From NCBI RefSeq assembly GCF_003576525.1, contig NZ_QWUA01000005.1, forward strand, positions 62,001 to 126,000: 64,000 nt of DNA, read 5' to 3'. Under the pieces are notes generated by a model. It saw only the letters and a list, made by a program, of their open reading frames with translations. It ran no database searches and had not been told where the DNA came from. This document shows, in pieces, positions 59,932 to 64,000 of the stretch (the first letter of the stretch is position 1; every line of letters starts with the position of its first letter). The stretch is from Rummeliibacillus sp. POC4. GTDB taxonomy: Bacteria > Bacillota > Bacilli > Bacillales_A > Planococcaceae. Made by a program: the position numbers and the translations under genes.

Positions 59932-60146
59932 TATTTAAGTTTACATAGTTTTATCATAGATAAACAAAATAGTAAAAGAAAAATTTATTTTGGTTCTAGT
60001 TGAAAGAGACTTTGTCACTTAATTTTATGCATGAATTTTATATTTACTTCAGTGTTTAAGTATGGAATTCTGAATCTCTTGTTAAACGACCTTTTACAAT
60101 ATTCAAATGATATCTTCAATATATCGAAAAGGATGGATAATACTGT

Positions 60147-60692
60147 ATGGTATTTTTAGAGGGACAACGTTGTTATTTGCGTACTTTAGAGTTAGCGGAT
60201 GTAACACCATATACTCAAATGGTTGCACGTAATATGCATTACTGGTCAATCCATGAGCCATTACATCCACCTGAATACTACACTGAAAAAGTCCAAATAA
60301 AGAAAATTCAAGAGTCTATAAGGCAAATGCGCGCGAATCGGGAATATAGTTTTGGTATTTTCGCTTCTGGGAGTACGGAGATAATAGGGCATATTTCTAT
60401 ATATTCGATTAGACGTCTCCCTTTCTCCAGTGCTTTTGTAGGCTATTCAATGGATGAGGCACATACGGGAAAAGGGATTGTATCCGAAGCACTTTCACTT
60501 GTTTCAAAATTTGCATTTGAAGATCTTTGTATTCATCGATTGGAGGCATATGTTTCTCCCAAAAATGTAGCATCTGTCCGCGTATTAGAAAAAGCAGGTT
60601 ATTTAAGGGAAGGGTTATTGCGTAAACTACTTTATATTAATGGGAAATGGCAAGACCATTATTTATATGCACTAATGGAAGAGGACTATTGA
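60147..60692 (+). CDS. GNAT family N-acetyltransferase, RimJ/RimL type
   Basis: 181-aa acetyltransferase. Starts FLEGQRCYLRTLELADV, acetyl-CoA loop region EAHTGKGIVSEAL (the expected R/Q-x-x-G-x-G/A is here H-T-G-K-G), then HRLEAYVSPKNVASVRVLEKAGYLREGLLRK, the RimJ/RimL hallmark. Weak AAAAGGATGG site upstream of ATG 60147. Likely acetylates a protein N-terminus or a small amine; substrate unknown. Confidence 0.85.
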   Translation: MVFLEGQRCYLRTLELADVTPYTQMVARNMHYWSIHEPLHPPEYYTEKVQIKKIQESIRQMRANREYSFGIFASGSTEIIGHISIYSIRRLPFSSAFVGYSMDEAHTGKGIVSEALSLVSKFAFEDLCIHRLEAYVSPKNVASVRVLEKAGYLREGLLRKLLYINGKWQDHYLYALMEEDY

Positions 60693-60770
60693 AAGGGTAA
60701 GGCCGCTTGGCGGAGATGGAGGACCAAATTCCATAGATTATTCAATGGAATGTAATATAAATGATATTGA

Positions 60771-60788
60771 AGATTTCCCGGGAAATCT
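60771..60788. repeat. Perfect 18-bp palindrome
   Basis: AGATTTCCC followed by GGGAAATCT with no spacer, in the intergenic region before the carbonic anhydrase terminator. The nearby terminator repeats the GATTTCC/GGAAATC arms. Confidence 0.6.
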
Positions 60789-60864
60789 GTCGAATTATTA
60801 AAAACTTGTGCTTTTACTGTATGATGTATTTCTTAAATAATATTTATAGTGATGAGATAAATAC

Positions 60865-60904
60865 AAAAACAGCGATTTCCTCATAAGGAAATCGCTGTTT
60901 TTTA
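60865..60904. terminator. Terminator between GNAT and carbonic anhydrase genes
   Basis: AAAACAGCGATTTCC pairs perfectly with GGAAATCGCTGTTTT around TCATAA, with A/T runs on both sides. It serves the minus-strand carbonic anhydrase gene (overlapping its last bases) and possibly the plus-strand GNAT gene. Confidence 0.9.
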
Positions 60905-61465
60905 TATCTTTGAGCCGTCTACAATTATATCTAATTTACCCGTCTTAGGATCAATGACTAAACCGTGAACGGGGATTGAGTCCAATACTAATGGATGGTT
61001 TTTTATCATTTCAACGCTATGTTGAACATTTTCTTGTACATCCTCAAACCCATGTAACCATTGTTTTAAATCGACACCTGAATAAGTAAGCAAATCGAGT
61101 GTATCTTGTGTAATTCCACGATCTATCATCTTTTGAAGCATTTTATCTGGGTTTACTGCACTCATACCACAGTCATAATGCCCGATTACAAAAACTTCAT
61201 CTGCTTGAAGTTCGTATATTGCAACAAGCAAGCTTCGCATAATACCGCCAAACGGATGATTGAGTGTTGCACCAGCACTTTTAATTATCTTAACATCACC
61301 ATTGCGAAGATTCATCGCTTTTGGCAATAATTCGACAAGCCGTGTATCCATACAAGTTAGAATAACAAAATGTTTATCAGGATATTTACTAGTAATATAA
61401 GGTTCATATCGTTTTTCTTCTACGAACGATTTATTGAATGTAATGACTTCGTTTAAAATAGACAT
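60902..61465 (-). CDS. Beta-carbonic anhydrase
   Basis: 187-aa beta-class carbonic anhydrase (YvdA/YtiB-like) interconverting CO2 and bicarbonate. Complete zinc site: C38, D40 and R42 in CMDTR, H96 and C99 in GHYDCGM. C-terminal NHPLVLDSIPVHGLVIDPKTGKL is typical. ATG start behind GGAGGAG. Monocistronic. It serves as a local reference for the ligand-less relative in the dab operon (3883-4347). Confidence 0.93.
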   Translation of the reverse strand: MSILNEVITFNKSFVEEKRYEPYITSKYPDKHFVILTCMDTRLVELLPKAMNLRNGDVKIIKSAGATLNHPFGGIMRSLLVAIYELQADEVFVIGHYDCGMSAVNPDKMLQKMIDRGITQDTLDLLTYSGVDLKQWLHGFEDVQENVQHSVEMIKNHPLVLDSIPVHGLVIDPKTGKLDIIVDGSKI

Positions 61466-61529
61466 AACTGTATCTCCTCCTCTTTCTAATTGTAAAATAA
61501 CTACTTAGAAAAAGGAAATACTGAAAATT

Positions 61530-62528
61530 TTATTTTTTTAGTAAATGAATCGTATCTAATGCTTTTCCTGTTCCTATTACAACGGATTCTAATGGTTCAG
61601 GAGCTAAATGAACGGGAACATCTAATTTTTTAGAAAGCCATTCAGCCATTCCTTTTAATAGAGAACCTCCGCCAGTTAGAACAATACCGCGATCTACGAT
61701 ATCACCAGATAATTCTGGGGGACAACTTTCTAAAGATCTACTGATTAACTCTAAAATAGATAATAGATTTTCTTTTAAACAATTTTGAATTTGCAATGAT
61801 GATACTGCAATAGTTTTTGGAAGACCTGTTACGATATCGCGACCACATACTTCAATTATTTCAGAAGGGTGTTCTATTAATGCATACCCAATTTCTTGTT
61901 TGATTTTTTCTGCTGTTGGTTCTCCTATTAAAACATTAAACTCTTTGCGGGCGAATTGAATAATCTCTTCATTCATATGGTCGCCACCTAGTTTCATGGT
62001 ATTAGATGTAACAATCCCACCAAATGAAATAATACCAACTTCTGTTGTACCCCCACCAATATCAACAATCACACTTGCAATTGGATCACTAACTGGTAAT
62101 TCTGCACCAATTGCTGCAGCAACGGGTTCCTCTATTAGGTGAACTTCTTTGGCTCCACATTGTTTCACGACGTCTTGAATTGCTAGTCGTTCAACAGAAG
62201 TAGCGCCAGATGGTGTACAAACGACAACATTTGGTTTACGTAAGGAAGATCCCATTTTCTTTGCCACTTTTTCCATCATAGATTTAATCATGGCAGCGGT
62301 CATATCAAAATCTGCAATTACACCATCTTTAAGAGGACGGATTGCTCGAATACTTTGGGGTGTTTTCCCTACCATTTCTTTTGCTTCTTTACCGGTTGCA
62401 ACAATTTCATTTGTATTAATATTATAAGCTACAACGGATGGTTCATTTAAAATAATACCTTTATTTTTTGTATATACTAACGTATTGGCTGTGCCTAAAT
62501 CGATTCCAACTGCTGTTGTCGAAAACAT
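61530..62528 (-). CDS. mreBH: MreBH, actin-like cell shape protein
   Basis: 332-aa MreB family actin homologue. Phosphate-1 motif [19 protein letters not shown], phosphate-2 [17 protein letters not shown], and adenosine motif VLTGGGSLL. The segments [15 protein letters not shown] and [20 protein letters not shown] match MreBH of B. subtilis more closely than MreB or Mbl. Start is ATG 62528 behind GAGGAGG. Membrane-bound filaments direct lateral wall synthesis and the hydrolase LytE. Monocistronic. Confidence 0.88.
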   Translation of the reverse strand: MFSTTAVGIDLGTANTLVYTKNKGIILNEPSVVAYNINTNEIVATGKEAKEMVGKTPQSIRAIRPLKDGVIADFDMTAAMIKSMMEKVAKKMGSSLRKPNVVVCTPSGATSVERLAIQDVVKQCGAKEVHLIEEPVAAAIGAELPVSDPIASVIVDIGGGTTEVGIISFGGIVTSNTMKLGGDHMNEEIIQFARKEFNVLIGEPTAEKIKQEIGYALIEHPSEIIEVCGRDIVTGLPKTIAVSSLQIQNCLKENLLSILELISRSLESCPPELSGDIVDRGIVLTGGGSLLKGMAEWLSKKLDVPVHLAPEPLESVVIGTGKALDTIHLLKK

Positions 62529-62731
62529 ACGTAAAATTCCTCCTCAAAATACCTTAGGTTACATTAGTATAAAATATATTTCTTTTAAATAGCATGTTAT
62601 TTTATGGTATATAACAATCATTTCATAGGAGTGTAAATAGAAAGGTGACATTAATATACGAATTTTAGAAATTATATAGTGCGATAAACCTTAAATGTTA
62701 TAAATTCGTCAATAAATTGTTAGAAAAATGT

Positions 62732-62770
62732 AAAAAAAGCTACTTGCGACTAGCAAGTAGCTTTTTTTTA
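62732..62770 (-). terminator. Terminator of the 46-aa membrane protein gene
   Basis: AAAAAAGCTACTTGC pairs with GCAAGTAGCTTTTTT with CGACTA-type loop; it touches the stop codon of the minus-strand gene and has T-runs both ways. Confidence 0.85.
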
Positions 62771-62911
62771 CTAAAATTTAGTTTTTGGTTTTGGATCTAC
62801 GATATTAGCAGATGAAGAATCTAGGCCTTCTCTTAAATAGTGGACAAACATCGCACCTGATACTAAAAGTATACCAAAGAATCCAACAACTGTAGCGATA
62901 AATGAAGCCAT
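62771..62911 (-). CDS. Small membrane protein, 46 aa
   Basis: ATG 62911 behind GGAGGG (nine-base spacing), stop next to a strong terminator. Product starts MASFIATVVGFFGILLVSGA (one transmembrane helix), then MFVHYLREGLDSSSANIVDP and a basic tail PKPKTKF. No family recognised. Good ribosome site plus its own terminator make it a likely real gene. Confidence 0.65.
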   Translation of the reverse strand: MASFIATVVGFFGILLVSGAMFVHYLREGLDSSSANIVDPKPKTKF

Positions 62912-63145
62912 TATCGATAACCCTCCCTATATATGGAATTATTCATTAATAATAATTATACATGATTCGAAGATAAAGAGAAATTAAAAATTCTATAAAA
63001 CTCTTTTAAGAATTATAGAACACTATTATTATAACACGTATTTAAATAAACTGGATAAAATAGATTGTATTGCTTCTAGTCGATAACTATTACATATCAC
63101 TATTATGTTTTCATCAAATATCTTATGTTGTTCGATATTGAATTA

Positions 63146-63172
63146 TTAACATTGCAGAAAAATAACCGAAAT
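63146..63172 (+). promoter_or_regulatory. Possible sigma-D promoter of motA
   Basis: TTAA, 15 bases, ACCGAAAT, similar to the flagellar sigma-D pattern TAAA-N15-GCCGATAT (6/8 in the -10 part), ending 33 bases before the motA start. Confidence 0.4.
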
Positions 63173-63205
63173 AATAACAAGAATGACACTATGGAGGGTA
63201 CTAAA

Positions 63206-64000
63206 ATGGATTTATCATCGATTGTTGGTCTAATACTGGGGTTAATCGCAGTATTCGTTGGGATGACCTTAAAAGGTGTAACCCCTGATAATTTGCTTAA
63301 CCCAGCGGCTATTTTAATCATTATTTTAGGAACAATCGCAGCTGTAACTATTGCATTTCCTAAAAGTGAATTGAAGAAAGTTCCAAAATTATTCAAGATT
63401 TTATTTACAGAGCAAAAGCTAGTAAGTGATGTTGAAATTATTAAATTATTTTCTAGCTGGGCGGATTTAGCACGTCGTGAAGGGCTATTAGCATTAGAGG
63501 GGAAAGTTTCTGAAATTGATGATCCCTTCTTAAAGAATGGTCTAACTTTAGCGATAGATGGACAAAATGCAGATTATATTCGTGATGTATTGACTGAAGA
63601 AGTAGAAGCAATGGAAGAGCGCCATACAGCAGGAGCGCAAATTTTCACGCAAGCAGGTACATATGCCCCTACGTTAGGGGTACTAGGTGCGGTAGTTGGT
63701 TTAATCGCAGCTTTAAAAAATATGAATGATATTGATGCATTAGGACATGCCATTTCAGCAGCCTTTATCGCAACACTATTAGGGATTTTCACTGGGTATG
63801 TATTATGGCATCCATTTGCAAATAAACTTAGACGTAAATCAAGTATAGAAGCACGTCAAAAGATGATGATGATTGAAGGAATTCTTTCAGTTTTAGAAGG
63901 GGAGGCTCCTCGCGTAATCGAACAAAAGCTTGCTTCGTACTTAACAAAAGAAGAACGCAAACAAATTATGGGTGAAAGCGGGGCGAGCGGCCTTGGCAAG
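63206..64000 (+). CDS. motA: MotA flagellar stator protein (3' partial)
   Basis: 265 codons from ATG 63206 (behind GGAGGG, seven-base spacing) to the window edge with no stop. Four transmembrane segments. Very close to B. subtilis MotA: NPAAILIIILGTIAAVTIAFP, the cytoplasmic WADLARREGLLALEGK with the conserved Arg and Glu that touch FliG, TQAGTYAPTLGVLGAVVGLIAAL and GHAISAAFIATLLGIFTGYV. With MotB, expected just outside the window, it forms the proton-driven stator. Proton-type MotA rather than sodium-type MotP by overall similarity. Confidence 0.93.
   Translation, partial: MDLSSIVGLILGLIAVFVGMTLKGVTPDNLLNPAAILIIILGTIAAVTIAFPKSELKKVPKLFKILFTEQKLVSDVEIIKLFSSWADLARREGLLALEGKVSEIDDPFLKNGLTLAIDGQNADYIRDVLTEEVEAMEERHTAGAQIFTQAGTYAPTLGVLGAVVGLIAALKNMNDIDALGHAISAAFIATLLGIFTGYVLWHPFANKLRRKSSIEARQKMMMIEGILSVLEGEAPRVIEQKLASYLTKEERKQIMGESGASGLGK

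Overview
The window is AT-rich Bacillota DNA. The best fit is a spore-forming member of the Planococcaceae/Caryophanaceae (Lysinibacillus, Rummeliibacillus or Viridibacillus type). Evidence: Bacillus-type genes (lytH, prkA-yhbH-spoVR, mreBH, motA, fbpA-like, a YfmL-like helicase), many TTG/GTG starts behind strong AGGAGG sites, and a D-aspartate ligase/aspartate racemase pair, which points to the L-Lys-D-Asp (A4alpha) peptidoglycan common in that family. The genus is inferred, not proven. No tRNA, rRNA or CRISPR array was seen.

Layout. 1-4.4 kb: a dab inorganic-carbon operon (dabB cut by the left edge, dabA, a DUF2294 gene, and a beta-carbonic-anhydrase homologue that has lost its zinc ligands). 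4.4-10.9 kb: sporulation block (lytH on the minus strand; prkA, yhbH, spoVR on the plus strand). 11.2-19.8 kb: two large secreted subtilases on either side of a stand-alone RNase J gene. 20-30.3 kb: metabolism and transport (universal stress protein, amino-acid ABC transporter, aminotransferase, DUF2935, cysK, ssuBCA-like sulfonate transporter, alpha/beta hydrolase). 30.4-30.6 kb: small membrane protein.

30.64-44.79 kb: a 14.15-kb mobile element whose two ends can be read directly. It has imperfect 21-bp terminal inverted repeats (17/21 identical) and splits a host transcription terminator, with one stem arm left outside each end. It carries a type I restriction-modification operon (XRE regulator, hsdM, hsdS with a 12-bp x3 specificity-spacer repeat, hsdR), a 587-aa protein of unknown family with a PD-(D/E)XK-like motif, a P4-type primase/helicase, a lone HK97-type major capsid gene, a TnpW-like small protein and a large serine recombinase. 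It has no terminase, portal, protease or tail genes, so it looks like a phage-satellite-like or reduced element carrying a defence cargo.

45-64 kb: host DNA resumes with a globin-coupled chemoreceptor ending in a CZB zinc domain (Cys replaced by Ser), a VanZ-like protein, an FbpA-like small protein, a probable cell-wall cluster (asnB, C39-like lipoprotein, D-Asp ligase, Asp racemase), a YfmL-like helicase, an M29 aminopeptidase, a TPP riboswitch with thiT, map, a TspO-like membrane protein, PPK2, a GNAT acetyltransferase, an intact beta-carbonic anhydrase, mreBH, a 46-aa membrane protein and motA (cut by the right edge).

How they fit together: the dab operon and the intact carbonic anhydrase serve bicarbonate supply; AsnB, the ligase and the racemase probably make and amidate the D-Asp cross-bridge; cysK and the divergent sulfonate transporter serve sulfur assimilation; the RM operon protects the element that carries it.
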